The notes under the pieces were generated by a model that did no database searches, was not told the DNA's origin, and saw nothing but the letters and a program-made list of their open reading frames with translations. From positions 1 through 64,000 of the forward strand of contig JASBYY010000007.1 in the NCBI GenBank assembly GCA_029983675.1: a DNA stretch of 64,000 nucleotides. Direction: 5' to 3'. Both the position numbers and the translations under genes were made by a program. Below, piece after piece: positions 1 to 12,331 of this stretch (its first letter is position 1; each line of letters opens with the position of its first letter). This DNA is from Bacteroidales bacterium. GTDB lineage: Bacteria > Bacteroidota > Bacteroidia > Bacteroidales > F082.

Positions 1-201
1 AACCTCACACAGAAATGGAAATGCCAAAAGTGGTTTTTAAGGGTTGACTAATTAGACAAAGGCTTTTTCGGAGATTGAGACGTTTCAGGAGGGAATTTGA
101 GCTCCAAAACGCCGCTATGGGTCAAATTGCAGGCTGATGAACGGTCTCGTGCCCGATAGACATTACCTTTGCGGCAGTTTGAAAACCTTAAAATCGGCCT
201 T

Positions 202-1159
202 ATGAACAAAAAAATGCCCGTCGTGCGGCTCTCGGATAACGAAGCGGAACGGCACAAGGGATGGGAAACAACTTTACAAGTACATGGCATGCGGAAGACA
301 ATTCCGCGCTGGGGAAACGATGACAGACAAGGAGCTTTGGAGGCTTTACCAGTCCAACAAGCAGACAATCACCGAACTGGCCGTCATCGCCGGAAAAAGC
401 CCGTCAACCATCAAGCGCAGGCTGCGCAGGATTGTCATTGAATGGGAACAGCCCCGCCTTGACGGGACGGGCGGGTTCGTCCACCTTGACGTAACCTACT
501 GGGGTCACAACCGGGGTGTTTTTCTTGCCTTGGACGATGCCTCGTGCCGCCCTCTCTACGTGGCGTTCATCAAGCGCGAGACCATAGCCGACTATGTGAA
601 GGCCGTGGAGACGATAACACGCATGGGCTATACCGTCAGGGGCATCGTGGTCGACGGGATGCGCAGCCTGTTCGATACGTTCCCCCAGTACAAGATCCGG
701 ATGTGCCAGTTCCACATGCGAAGCATCGTCGACCGCTACCTCACCAAGAGTCCGAGACTCAAGGCCGCCGTTGCCCTGAAAGAGCTCATGGGCAGGCTCA
801 CCGTGCTGACGAGAGACGAGTTCGAGAAGAGGTTCGGCCAATGGAGAGAGGGGGGAAACATACGCTCAACCGCCTGACGACAAGCAAGCGTACGGGCAAG
901 TCGCACTACACCCACAAGCGCCTGCGGACGGCGATGAACAGCATCGTGTACTACCTGCCGTACCTGTTCACCTACCAAGAGAGGCTGCGAGGGGATGCCC
1001 AACACGAACAACAAGATTGAGGGCGTTTTCACCGACCTGAAGAAGAACCTGAACAACCATAGCGGCATGGGCGAGGACGGGCGAAGGAGATTCATCAGTG
1101 GGCTTTTCTTGGCATTGGCAGACAGTCCAGCATGTCAAGACGGCAAAGCCGCACCCTGA
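202..1159 (+). pseudogene. IS256-like transposase (variant with N-terminal zinc ribbon), frameshifted
   Basis: The translated pieces join into one DDE transposase. It has an N-terminal zinc ribbon (CPSCG, then MACGRQF), a helix-turn-helix-like stretch ending in STIKRRLRRI, and the catalytic acidic residues in HLDVTYW, VVDGMRS and TNNKIEG. The reading frame is broken three times, each at a homopolymer: an A7 run just after the ATG at 202, a G6 run near 850, and a G4 run near 991. The last frame runs from PNTNNKIEG to a TGA at 1157-1159. The order of motifs matches the IS256-related family with a zinc-binding N-terminus. It is either an inactive copy or a copy damaged by sequencing errors. The ends of the element were not resolved. 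Confidence 0.75.
202..1159 (+). mobile_element. Insertion sequence remnant (IS256-like), ends unresolved
   Basis: Only the transposase region can be supported. I looked for terminal inverted repeats between 1-200 and 1160-1380 and found no convincing pair, so the extent given is that of the transposase. The rest of those two flanks holds no gene I can support. Confidence 0.5.
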
Positions 1160-1380
1160 AAACGGATGCGGCTTCTGACTTGCCGTCATGTTGCACAGCC
1201 TATTCCTCACGGGGTTGCTCCCCAGCAGAGCCCCGCTATGCTTCAGCTGCGTGGCAAAGATAGCAACAAGAATCCATCGCCCGACATCATGACTCAAATT
1301 TCCAGCCTGCAAAATGACCTATACGCCAATTACTTTTTAGCCAGCCTCTCTTGACTTCATTCACCTTATTGTTCACAGTC

Positions 1381-4300
1381 TCATCTGACTACTGTAACAC
1401 GTCGCGTGACCATGCCTCTTTCTGTTGTCACCTGGATTAGATAAAGACCAGACTCAAATTGTGACATGCTGAGGATCATCCTGTCTGCTTTCTGATCGGT
1501 ATCGTGGACCACTTGACCCAAAGCATCCGCAATAGTCACATGGCGCATCCCTTTGGCTTGGATGACCACTTTATCTTTCGCAGGATTGGGATAGATGTTC
1601 ACCACCACCCCGTCTTTGTTATCGCTTACATCAAGGACATTCGACACTGTTTCCGACACAGGACATGACATGGCATAGTAATTGTCTTGATAGATAGGCA
1701 GATTGTTATAGACAACCCTGACACTATATTCGTGTTCATCCGCTGTAGGTAAATTGTCAACAAAGGTATTGATTGTTCTTGGCAATGGCATTTCGGTAAT
1801 AAGTTCACTATCACGGAAAACATAAGTTCCGAGAATGTCATATACCACTGGTTCCTCGTTAGTAGCATAAGCTCTGATCATCCAAGTACCCTGAATGTCG
1901 TATTCCGTGAGATCGTGCCAACCGACACCATCCATAGAAATCCAACGGCCATTCGGATCTCCACTGTCTTCAGAATAAGAAGCAGGATAGGAGGCGCTGC
2001 CGACATTGTTGAAAACAACCCAAAGGTTCTGGCTTTCATCCAATTCAACGAGGTCATTGATAGGATATTCCCCCATTGATTGGAACCAGCAGATACAAAA
2101 GGTTGGGAATAAATCAATGTACCGGGTGCTGTTTGACCACCTTGATAAATGAGGATATTGCCCGTGTAGGCTGCCATATCGTAAATTGAAACTTTACCCA
2201 GATAATGACCACTCCAAGACCCTACTGGAATCATGATGCCCCAATAAAACGAACCGCCTCCTGTGCCTACACTTCCACTATTGATGCTGTTGTCGTAATA
2301 ATACCACTCGCCACCCGAAATTTGGTTTTCTGGCAAAGTCCAGTTGAGCAATACATGCCCATTGTTGACTTCGGCTTCCAGATCGGAAGTGCTTTCATAT
2401 TCGTCACAAGGGATGTAAGTCCAAGTATATTCGGCCCAGAGGCTTTCGCCCATACTATACATTGCTTTCACTTTTGTGGTGTTGATCTCGCCCTCTACAA
2501 GGTTGTCCACATCGTGTTGGAAATAAGTTTCTGTTGTGTTGCCGACAAAAATACCGTTGAGAAAAACGCTGTAGTATTCCAGGGTTCTTTCTTCTTCCTC
2601 GGCTTTGACATGACAACGAATTTTCCAAGTATAGTTCAATCCAAAGACAGCCACATCATCCCAAATGAGTCCGTTGGAAGAAATCAAACGTCCATTGAGG
2701 TCGCCGGTGTTCGTTGATGCAGAGGCGGGATAAGTAGCTTCCCCCTCCTTGAATTGAAACACAATCCATAAATCCTGCGTATCGTCAAACACAACATCCC
2801 GTTCGAGCGGATAATCGATGTATTGTCCGGAACCGGTGGTAACAATGTCTTTTTGATACAAGATATGTCCCAATGGAGATCCCGTTGAGCAAACATAGAA
2901 TGTACCTATAAAGGCTTGGTCGGGCGCATCATAAAACGATACCGAGTTAACTGAATGAAAGCCTTCAAGTTGTTCAGGAGTAAACCGTACTGCCCAATAG
3001 AACGGGCTTCCCGATGCTCCAACAGAGCCGTCAAATGTATCCGTGTCATAGTGGAGCACATCTCCCCCCAGACCTTGCTGCCACATAGCCCAGCCTGTGT
3101 GTGACACATAAAGATTGCGTACATTAAGTGGCAATTCTTCAAGAATGCACCCAATAGAATCCGGCCTCATAATTTCGATGATCTCATGGTTACCGCACGA
3201 GGTATAGCCATCTTTCTCTATCGTATAGTTGTAGGTGCCTTTTCTAAACCTGTCCCATTTATAATAGCCTGAATTGTCGAGAGTAACTATATAGTCGTAA
3301 CCCTGGTCAGGCTCTGAAGTGTTCAAGAAACGCACCGAAGTACCTGCGGGCGAATCACCCGTATTGGTGCTGACACCAACCTCCACCGTCGTCCACATAT
3401 CCTTGTCCAAGCAATTGGACCAAACAATCTCTGATTCTGGCGAAACAGGAATCGGAACATAGCCGTAAGGCACACTGAAGCATTTTTGTATGCCCATACC
3501 AGAGGCCAAATATATTATATTACCAGTGTTCACATCCACCGAGGCAATAAAGCCTGTTCCTTCATCTGGTATGCCAACACACATCCAATAAAGCGTTTCC
3601 GTATTGTGGTCGAAACCTGCTGTCATATCAGTGCTTAAGAGCATGGCGATTTGCTGTATTAAGGTACAATGAGCCGAGCTTTTTTCAATAGCAAATAATG
3701 CACCAAATTCGTCTAAAAAACCATAAAGTTGCCCGCTATAACTACAAGCTAAAGCCCGAATACAATGACTTGGAGCTCCGTGATCTAAAAAACCGAGTGC
3801 TGATAAACTACCGGATTCCAAATCAATGGAATAGAGTACATTGTCTTTTACACCGAACATCGTTCCGGTAGAATAATCGAAAGCACAATCATCCATGTGA
3901 GTGGTTGTGTTCACAGTAGCAACAATCTGGCCTGAGCTTGGGTCAAAAGTAAGCAACTGGTTTTCTTCGGTGAAGGCATGCATATAGCCGTCGTTGGCAA
4001 AGTCACCTGCACACAATTGGAGATTTTGGTCAATCAAGGTCGCCGAATTTTGTGGATGCAATGGATCATATTGTACCCAACCATTAGGTATTATTCTTGA
4101 ATAGCGGCTAAAGGAATAGGCGTTAATACTACGAAGAAGTACCTGGGCTCTGTTTTCATAGGAATCGCTTTTACTACATGCAGTTTCACTCTCGCGATTG
4201 CCGCCATAAACCCTTGACACGCCCCACTTGTAAACGCCTTGTTCAACATCAGGCCAACCCGTTTCGATAAAGATGGTATCGGTAACCTCAGAAGCCAACA

Positions 4301-7300
4301 GCACAGTATTTTCTTCCGTGTATGGGCCATTGTTGTAGCAATTGGTGCGATACACATTGTAATGCTGGAACGAACGGTCGACTATACGACCTTCTCCGCC
4401 GGTGAAGAACTGCTTCATTGTCCAAATGCCATAAGGATTATGTGTCCAATCATAACCGTCATCACTCCAGCACCATGTTCCGTATGTATTAAATCCTAGG
4501 CAACATCCTGCTGGATAATCACTGACTGTGGTGTTGGCTTGCCAAATAACCCAAACAGGCTCTATGCCACTGATTTCTACAGGATTCGTCAAATCAAATT
4601 CAACCCAGTCACCTAAGTTTTGAGGCACATCAACGGTGATGGTCGACACCATCTCACCCTCCTCAGGTTCAGTACCTCCCACATAGATGCGACAAGTATA
4701 GTTGCCACCCACAGCACCAAACAATTTATCGCTAAACAGAGCCACCTTGGTCATCATGAATCCTATGTATGGTTGCAACTCGCTCAAGGGATATTGATAG
4801 CCCCATTTAACACAGGCAACAGCATTATTGAATTCATTCTCACAATAGGTATGCCAACCAGGTCCGATGGGCTCAGGCACATTTTCGCTTTCCCAGTAAA
4901 CTTTCACATATGGACTCTCAGAATTGAGCGAATCGGGATAATATTCGGCCACAACACGACCTGTTGTGTTGTAATTTTCATAAAGAATGATATCTACGTA
5001 ACTTGTTTCAGCATCATTGGACACCAACACTTCCGATCCGTGACTGCCTTCCTGATAGCCTTCCTTTGATGCTATTGCGATGTATTTTCCCGAATAGACT
5101 GTTCCCGAAAAGGTACCGTTAGCTTCGGTAAGATAGATATAGGTATGCCGTTCCAAGAACTCGTCGTATCCCGTGACAGTGACCGCAACACCTACAATAG
5201 GAGTGCTGCCGTCCTGCTCATAAACGGTACCGCTGATGGTACCGATTCCACCCACACAAACCATAACCGGTTCTGACATCCCCGATTCGCCTTCATTATA
5301 AACAGCGGTCACAGCAAAAGTACAGCCTTCCATGTTATAGGCCAAATCCGATACGATGTATTCCGTAGCAGTGATAGGGGCTTCGTTGATTTTTTCGCCG
5401 TCTTGATACACGTTGTAACCCACGATAGCACGACCGCTGACAGCATTCCATTCGAGCAATACATCATCACCTATGTGAATAGGCGTGTTGGCATGAAGAC
5501 CCGAGGGTATATTCAATGTCGTAGTAAAGCCCCAAACCGAACCATTGGTTGTTCCAGAGGCATTGCGCTCGTTGACACGCCAGAAATAAATTTGGTTGTT
5601 GTGCAGGTTGTCGACCACATACGATTCGGCAAGTTCGGTTGTCCAGTCCACGAGGACTTCATTTGGTGGATAGGTCGTTCCTATTAAAAGTTGATATTCG
5701 GAGGTGAATGAACCAAGTTGCCATTGAAGTTGCACGGGTGAAGTAATTCCGGTGGCACCATCGATGGGCGCGACAAAAGCAGCTTGTAGTGGGAGAGGCA
5801 GTTCGTTGGTACTTATTTGTAAGGTGTACTGTGGACTTGTCGTGGAAACCACAAGGTAATAAGTGCCCGGCGTAACCATTAAGTTGGTAATTGGATTGTC
5901 GCCACCGATACTGATTGAATATTGGCCATTGTTTCCGATATTAACCGCATCTATATAATTATCAGCCATAGGTCCTGGGCGGCCAGCAAAGTCTTCGGCA
6001 TACAAAGCCAATTTTGCATTGGAACCAAGGGTGACTTCGGCATTCAACAAAACAGCATCCGAAAACATCAATTTATAAACTGCATCGGCTGCATCGACTT
6101 TGTTGCCGGGCAGCTTGTAGTTATTGTACAGATCATCGGTACTTCTCGTGATGGTCTGTGGCAGCTCGGCCACCAGTTCGGCCAATTCCGCCACATCGGG
6201 CGACACAGACGTATAGTTGTTCACCTCAATGTCAGCCAGCTTAATATGGGTTTGGTTCCACATCACTGCCATGTGGGCGGTCATATTGCCAGGCAACACG
6301 ATGGCATCAGGGTCGGTACCGACGAAGACCTCTTTTGATTCGTTGGAATAGATTAGAAAAGGGAAAGCCTCTGTACCGAGCGATTCGTCCACAACAAAGA
6401 AGTTGTCATCGAAATCAATGCGAGTAATTTGCAGGTCTTCCTGCGACGTGTTGGAAAGGGTCACCTGCTCGCCCTGCATCCAAGCTCCGATAGGACGTGG
6501 TGCCATCACAATCGGATTGGGTATGATAGCAAGACCTGGAGGCATGCCCTGGTCGAAGGTCGGGAAATAATTGTTGTTTCCGTAAATGTCGTCATACCAT
6601 TGGACATACCCATCGTTTTCGCTGGCAAACAGATTAAGTACAGTAAGAAGATCCGTGGTGTTCAATATAGGTTCGGCAAGCGTCCAATCGGTCAAATTGC
6701 CGGCTTGTGTGAAACTTGTGTAGGAGTGCGTGCCCGACATATCGCTCTCAGTGCCATAAGCCACCGAATAGGTGCCTTCCAAATAATAGTTGTTGTGACA
6801 GTGTGCAGTAGTATACGTTTCAATCCGATTGAAACCAGACAAGGCACCACAATTGGTTGTATTTGATGCGGTCATCGCGCCTGCATTATAACAATTCTCA
6901 ATATGGGAAAGGTTCCAGTTGTACCCCGAAATGCCACCCGAATTGGTACCAAAACTCAGTGCACCTCTATTGTAGCAGTTTCCGACATAGCCGCCACCTT
7001 TTTCTCCGACAATGCCGCCACCTTTGTCCGAACATGTCACCTGACCATAATTGGCACAATTGATTATGCTTGCGTCTTGCATCTTGCCGGCAATGCCTCC
7101 ACAGATGCTTCCACCCATAACATTGCCTCTGTTTATGCAGCCTCTGACTTCAAAACCCAAAGAGTTGCCTAATATGCCACCGACCAAATCACCTGAAGCA
7201 CTTATATTTCCCCTGTTGACACAATTCACGATGTTGCTGTGAATGATATACCAGCCATTACCCACAAATCCACCGACATAATCCGAGTCGGTCGCGATAG

Positions 7301-8603
7301 AGGCTCGGTTGATACAATCGGTTATTGATACATTTTCTTTAAACTGAATGCCATAACCAGCAGCGACAAAACCCGCAGCACAGCCATTAGTACTGTGGAC
7401 ATAGCCGTCAACGGTCAAGTCATGAATGCTTGCATCGTCGCCCAACCAAGTAAAAAGCGCAAGGTTTCCTTCTCCCTCCAAATTAAGTGTAATCGTATGA
7501 TTGTTGCCATTAAGGTCTCCTCTGAATCCCCCCACAATAGGAGTGGTTATTTCCTCAATGTCGCTCATCACCTTGAAATACTTACCTTCGGTGTCGAAAC
7601 CCTGCGTCAGACCTCTTGAAAATTCATCAATATCGTCTTTAGTATATAGCAGGAAGGGAGTTTCTAGTGTTCCGTTTCCGCCAATATCCAGAGCGGTCAG
7701 AAATCCTACAGATTTCCATGTTGACACATCGCCTCCACCGCAATTGGAGCGGATAAAGGCCGAATAATTCGTCAAGCTATTCAAACCCGTCAAGGTATAA
7801 TTCGTGGTAGTAATCGCCGTTGCGGTCGGAATGGTTTCAGGAGAAGGAGCCTCGCCATCGGTCACGTAAACATCCCAAGCACTGGTGCCTATACCTGGTG
7901 TCCAAGTAAGCTTGGCAGAGGAAGACGTGATGTCCGAAACTGCTAAATTCTGGGGACTATGACAGGTAATAACAACCGGGGTCACATTCAGTTGAATGTT
8001 GGCAAATTCAGAACTCAATAAACCAGCTCCTGTCGGGTATTCTGGAATACCTGAAATACTTGGATTCGTAGATTTAAGATGAAGTGTTACATTCCCGTTA
8101 TCTGAAAATGAAGACGCATAGAGGTTAACATCCCATGCAGGGCTGGCATAAACACAGGCTATCACAATAACAAGATTGCCGTTGTGCTCATATGTAAAAG
8201 GCTCATCAAAGACAAAATCCACCCAACCACATTCGGCTCCTATAACAACATTCTCGTGGGAATATACTAAGGTAAGGTCGCCCAAAGGTGTCCAATCAGT
8301 ATTGGAAGAATGACTTGCCGTTGTTCTTTCACCCAAATAAATTTTCAACGAACTAGCCACAGTGGGCATGGCGAACATCATGCCATAAACACCTACATTG
8401 TTATAGGAAACGGAATTGATGATGCAAGAACCTGAAAAAGCCGACATGGGATAAATTTCCTCATCCCATGATGTACAGTACCACGAATAAAACGGGGATT
8501 GAGAAAAAGTCTGTCCATTGCCGATGGAAACCACATCGGCATGTGTCGCATAAGGCAACAAAAGTGCCAGCAGCAAAATTAATGTAAATTGTTTTGTTTT
8601 CAT
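1381..8603 (-). CDS. Giant T9SS-exported surface protein with FN3, GLUG and carboxypeptidase-like domains (one frameshift)
   Basis: This is a secreted multidomain protein of about 2,400 residues. It starts with a signal peptide (MKTKQFTLILLLALLLPYA). Next come a fibronectin III-like domain near residues 215-310 and a block of GLUG-type repeats near 390-600 (GGFVGN, GGILGN, GGIAGK, GGIVGE). A carboxypeptidase-regulatory-like domain follows (GTISGTVYEQDGSTP), and then several beta-sandwich modules each carrying a YPAS...GDxNGR signature. The protein ends in a type A T9SS sorting domain (IYPNPAKDKVVIQA). The frame breaks at a run of five C at 2070-2074. With a sixth C the upstream module reads straight into the 231-residue C-terminal part (GEYPINDLVEL), which matches the equivalent place in an earlier module. 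Upstream, a reverse TAccTTTG element lies at 8685-8692. It is probably an adhesin or matrix protein; no enzyme signature was seen. Without the downstream piece the product would lose its sorting signal. Confidence 0.8.
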
Positions 8604-8830
8604 AATGTAATTTTATTTATTAGGTTAGTGAATCATGGATTTCTTGGATATAGCTCGCCATTGCAAGATGTATTATTGACCATGCAAAGGTATGCAAACT
8701 TTTTTGCAAATTTATAGCTAACTATAATAAAATCAATATAATATAAGTTTATATAAGGTTTACAAAACCTATAATTTGGGTATTCATTGGGTTTGCATCC
8801 GCAAATATAACTCCCGAAAAGGTATTTTTC

Positions 8831-10624
8831 TCAATACTTCGATAGAAAATCGCTGAGATTGTCGTTCGCATTGCTCATGCCAAGTTTCTTCCTCAAGCGC
8901 CACCGTGCCACTTTCACCCCATTGATGGTGATGTTGTTGATGGAGGCGATATCCTTTGTATTCATATTCAGCTTGATAAGGGCGCAAAGGCGCAGCTCGC
9001 TGAGGGTGAGGCCAGGGAAATCTTTCCGCAGGTTGTCATAAAACCTTGGGTGTACTCGCAGGAAATAATAGTCGAAATTCTCGTCAGTATTGGCACTGAT
9101 AACGTTGTTGAGTTTTCTGACGGTTTTCGCCAAGGTGTCGGTTCTTTCCTCTTCCTTCATCTCTTCTATCGAGGCAAGCCGCTCCTTGATTTCGTTCAGC
9201 GCGTCGTTGGTCTTGGTTTGAGAAAGCAGCTTCGAGACAAGTTCTTGCTTCTTGCTCTCCAACTCGTTGAACAGCATTTCCTTCTCCACTTTTTTGTCTT
9301 TCAGCACACGGTTCTTTCTGGCAAGCATCACCAGCGACATGATAATGACCACCTGCAGTACAACGATGATAAAATAAGTGACAACACTTTTACGGGTCTC
9401 CTTAATGCGTTCCATATCCCGCTCGTATTGTGCTTGAGCTTCTGCCTCCGCATATTGATGCTGAAGTTGCATTTGGTTCACCACCCTTACCTGCTCCTCC
9501 ACATTAAAAATAATGTTGATTGTATCCAACATCGTCTGAATCTCACAGCATTTCTTATATTCTGACAGGTCAATAGATATTTTTTTCAGTTCTTCCAAAA
9601 CAAGAATTTTCAGCCAGATATAAGAGGTCTCGTTGCCGCAAAAATCGAAACATTCTTCCAACATGGAAATCGCCTCATCAGACCTGCCTACCTGATGGTA
9701 TGTTTTAGCCAAGCCATACATGACATTAACCACTGTTTTCACATCGCCCTTTTCCCTTATCCCGTCCAAGCAACTTTCAGTCTTATTTATCACCTTGTCA
9801 TAATCCTTGTCAAGCAAAGGCAAGAGAATGAGTTCACTAACCGCCCTGATAGAATCCTGTTCCGAGACCGCCTCCAATAACGAAGCCTCAAACCATATCT
9901 TGGCCGAATTCAATTGACTCTCCCATTTGTATATCAGTCCCATATTGAAATAGACAGCGTATTTGTTGAACTCTTCGTAATCACTGTTCTCAAGTAGATT
10001 CACATACAAAGAAAGGGCTTCTGGGTAATGAACCAAAATGATTTCGGTCAAGGCTTCATGCAGTTCTATTTGATAAGCAATCCAATTGTCCTTTTGTTCT
10101 TTGTTGATAGACTCAACTTTTTTCATGCATTCATAATACTGTGAGAACATCAAATTCGACTCATAATAGTAGTAACCCAAAGCCAAATAGATTTTTGCTC
10201 CAAGTCTTTCTGTTCTATGCGTCTTCTTCATCTGAAGATAATCTTGCTCCGCCTTCTTCAGTACTTTGAATGCTTGGTAAGGTTCCATGATTACCATAGA
10301 CAGGCCTAGAAAGCAGTTCCCCATAGCCGAATAATACTTGTCCTGTTTGACAAATTCAGATTCCACGAACTCATCGATATAGGACAGGGCTTGCTGGTAG
10401 CAGCGGACACCGAACAAATAATCGATTACTTTGGCAAGGGATTCAGCCCTGTCCGCATCGTCGTTTCTGTTTTCATAAGCAAGACGCATAATGCTGTCGG
10501 GAACAATCGATTCGGCACTTTGAGAGGAAACAAGTATTGGAGCAAAACAAGCCGTCACTGACACAAAAACGATCTTAGCACAGCACAAAAATCCGATACA
10601 TCTCTTCTTTCCATAAGATTTCAT
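8831..10624 (-). CDS. Membrane-anchored TPR protein with C-terminal LuxR-like HTH
   Basis: This 597-residue regulator follows a layout common in Bacteroidota. An N-terminal hydrophobic signal/anchor (about residues 8-35) leads into a periplasmic TPR-like helical region (about 40-400). One membrane span (about 414-434) and a cytoplasmic coiled coil (about 440-500) follow. The C-terminal HTH (about 536-590) contains LTLSELRLCALIKLNMNTKD and INGVKVARWRLRKKLG, typical of the LuxR-like DNA-binding domain of such proteins. The family is thought to sense periplasmic conditions and control transcription. It is divergent from the RNase H gene and lies upstream of the giant T9SS protein gene on the same strand with 227 bp between them, so regulation of that gene is possible but unproven. 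Confidence 0.75.
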   Translation of the reverse strand: MKSYGKKRCIGFLCCAKIVFVSVTACFAPILVSSQSAESIVPDSIMRLAYENRNDDADRAESLAKVIDYLFGVRCYQQALSYIDEFVESEFVKQDKYYSAMGNCFLGLSMVIMEPYQAFKVLKKAEQDYLQMKKTHRTERLGAKIYLALGYYYYESNLMFSQYYECMKKVESINKEQKDNWIAYQIELHEALTEIILVHYPEALSLYVNLLENSDYEEFNKYAVYFNMGLIYKWESQLNSAKIWFEASLLEAVSEQDSIRAVSELILLPLLDKDYDKVINKTESCLDGIREKGDVKTVVNVMYGLAKTYHQVGRSDEAISMLEECFDFCGNETSYIWLKILVLEELKKISIDLSEYKKCCEIQTMLDTINIIFNVEEQVRVVNQMQLQHQYAEAEAQAQYERDMERIKETRKSVVTYFIIVVLQVVIIMSLVMLARKNRVLKDKKVEKEMLFNELESKKQELVSKLLSQTKTNDALNEIKERLASIEEMKEEERTDTLAKTVRKLNNVISANTDENFDYYFLRVHPRFYDNLRKDFPGLTLSELRLCALIKLNMNTKDIASINNITINGVKVARWRLRKKLGMSNANDNLSDFLSKY

Positions 10625-10778
10625 GGTGCAATATTAAAAAAAACCCTTTTATCCACAAGTCCACAAGCTATAAATTTGCATGGCAAACTGCACAAACTAC
10701 TTTTTTCAACTCAATGGCTTCCTTTTTTAAACCTTGCCACCTGAATCAATAGTTTTTCCCGTTCATTTTAAAATTCCG

Positions 10779-10786
10779 TATTTTTG
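10779..10786 (+). promoter_or_regulatory. -7 promoter element of the RNase H gene
   Basis: TATTTTTG matches the Bacteroidota -7 consensus TAnnTTTG and ends only five bases before the ATG at 10792. Transcription would start at or next to the start codon, so the message would be nearly leaderless. No clean -33 TTTG was found at the usual spacing. Confidence 0.45.
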
Positions 10787-10791
10787 CGTCC

Positions 10792-11418
10792 ATGGCAAAG
10801 AACAAATACTACGTCGTTTGGCAAGGCAGGCTTCCCGGCATCTACACCGATTGGGACACTTGCTCAAATCAGGTGAAGGGCTTTCAGGGAGCGCAATTCA
10901 AAGGTTATCCCACCCGCGAAGCGGCTGAAGCGGCTTTCCGACAATCCTACGAACAAGCCATTGCGCACCCCGATGTCATTGAGCGGCCATCCATTGCCAA
11001 CGCAAGGGTGAAACCCGAAATGAACAGCCTGTCGGTTGACGCTGCTTGTAGCGGTGTGCCCGGTCCCGTAGAATACCGTGGGGTGTGGACAGCTACTGGA
11101 GAAGAAGTGTTTCGCCAAGGGCCTTTCCCCGACGGCACCAATAACATCGGCGAATTTCTCGCCATCGTGCACGGCGTGGCGTGGCTCAAGCAAAGAAAAC
11201 TGAGCCTTCCCGTTTACAGCGACAGCAAGACTGCCCTCTGCTGGATACGGCAAAAAAAATGCAACACCAAACATCCCCGTTCCGCACGCAACGCTCAGCT
11301 TTTCGACTTGGTGCAACGCGCCGAAAATTGGCTGCATAACAACCGTTTCGACAACCCCGTCCTCAAATGGGAAACCGAAATATGGGGCGAAACACCCGCG
11401 GATTTCGGAAGAAAATAA
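10792..11418 (+). CDS. rnhA: Ribonuclease HI with N-terminal viroplasmin (hybrid-binding) domain
   Basis: This 208-residue enzyme removes RNA from RNA-DNA hybrids. Residues 1-45 (KYYVVWQGRLPGIYTDW, GAQFKGYPT) form the caulimovirus viroplasmin/hybrid-binding domain found in eukaryotic RNase H1 and many Bacteroidota RNases H. The catalytic domain follows, with acidic residues D83 (SVDAAC), E121 (NIGEFLAI) and D144 (YSDSKTA), and a last Asp in PADFGRK near the C-terminus. The start is the ATG at 10792, because the hybrid-binding domain begins directly after it; an in-frame upstream extension is not needed. It is monocistronic, about 160 bp before gldF. Confidence 0.88.
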   Translation: MAKNKYYVVWQGRLPGIYTDWDTCSNQVKGFQGAQFKGYPTREAAEAAFRQSYEQAIAHPDVIERPSIANARVKPEMNSLSVDAACSGVPGPVEYRGVWTATGEEVFRQGPFPDGTNNIGEFLAIVHGVAWLKQRKLSLPVYSDSKTALCWIRQKKCNTKHPRSARNAQLFDLVQRAENWLHNNRFDNPVLKWETEIWGETPADFGRK

Positions 11419-11587
11419 GCTGAGATGACCCAGCAACTTACACGATGAAAAGCATTTTCTTCTCCACCTGCCCCCATCAAACCTCTATCCTTCTCTTTTC
11501 CTGACCGTTGAAAAATGTCCTTTTGCAAAACACGGTTCGGCATACGCAAAAAATTCCTATTTTTGCCATTTATAAACTTTGAAGCGC

Positions 11588-12319
11588 ATGTACGCATTGT
11601 ATAAAAAAGAAATCAGCAACTTCCTCAGTTCCCTAATCGGCATCATGGTGATTGTGGTGTTTCTGCTCATTACGGGTCTGTTTCTCTGGGTGTTTCAGAG
11701 CGACTTCAACCTGCTTGATTTTGGCTATGCCAACTTGGACAGCCTTTTCATCCTTGCGCCTTGGGTGTTCCTTTTTCTCGTCCCTGCCGTCACCATGCGC
11801 AGCTTTGCCGAAGAAAACCGCACCGGAACCATCGAGATGCTGCTCACCAAACCGCTCGGCGACTGGCAGATCATCATGGCTAAGTTTTTAGCCGGTGTCA
11901 CGTTGGTCGTGCTGGCATTGGTTCCGACTTTTATCTACTATTATTCGATTTACAAACTCGGTCTTCCGCAAGGAAACCTCGATAGCGGCGGCATCTGGGG
12001 TTCCTACATCGGCTTGTTCCTGCTGAGTGCCAGTTTCGTTTCCATAGGCATATTTTGCAGTTCGGTGACGAGCAACCAGATCCTCGCTTTCATTCTGTCG
12101 GTGTTTCTGTGCGGATTCCTTTACATCGGCTTTGAATTTATCTTTTCCTTGGCTTTGTTTGGCAGCATCGACTTGTTCATACAACGCTTAGGAATGGCGG
12201 CACACTACAGCTCCGTCAGCCGTGGCGTTGTCGATACACGCGACATCCTTTATTTTCTTAGCGTGATGGTGTTGTTTCTAAGTCTTACAAAACTAGTGCT
12301 GGCAAGCCGAAAATGGTAA
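11588..12319 (+). CDS. gldF: Gliding motility ABC transporter permease GldF
   Basis: This is an integral membrane permease of about 243 residues with about six hydrophobic segments. It contains the typical ABC-2 signatures RSFAEENRTGTIEMLLTKP and DWQIIMAKFLAG. In Bacteroidota the pair GldF/GldG forms the membrane part of an ABC transporter linked to gliding motility and, through the Gld proteins, to T9SS function. It is followed 12 bp later by gldG. The ATG at 11588 (MYALYKKE) is preferred over the TTG-type start nine bases upstream. A TATTTTTG -7 element lies at 11558-11565. The ATPase gene gldA is not in this window. Confidence 0.88.
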   Translation: MYALYKKEISNFLSSLIGIMVIVVFLLITGLFLWVFQSDFNLLDFGYANLDSLFILAPWVFLFLVPAVTMRSFAEENRTGTIEMLLTKPLGDWQIIMAKFLAGVTLVVLALVPTFIYYYSIYKLGLPQGNLDSGGIWGSYIGLFLLSASFVSIGIFCSSVTSNQILAFILSVFLCGFLYIGFEFIFSLALFGSIDLFIQRLGMAAHYSSVSRGVVDTRDILYFLSVMVLFLSLTKLVLASRKW

Positions 12320-12331
12320 GGAGGAAATAGT

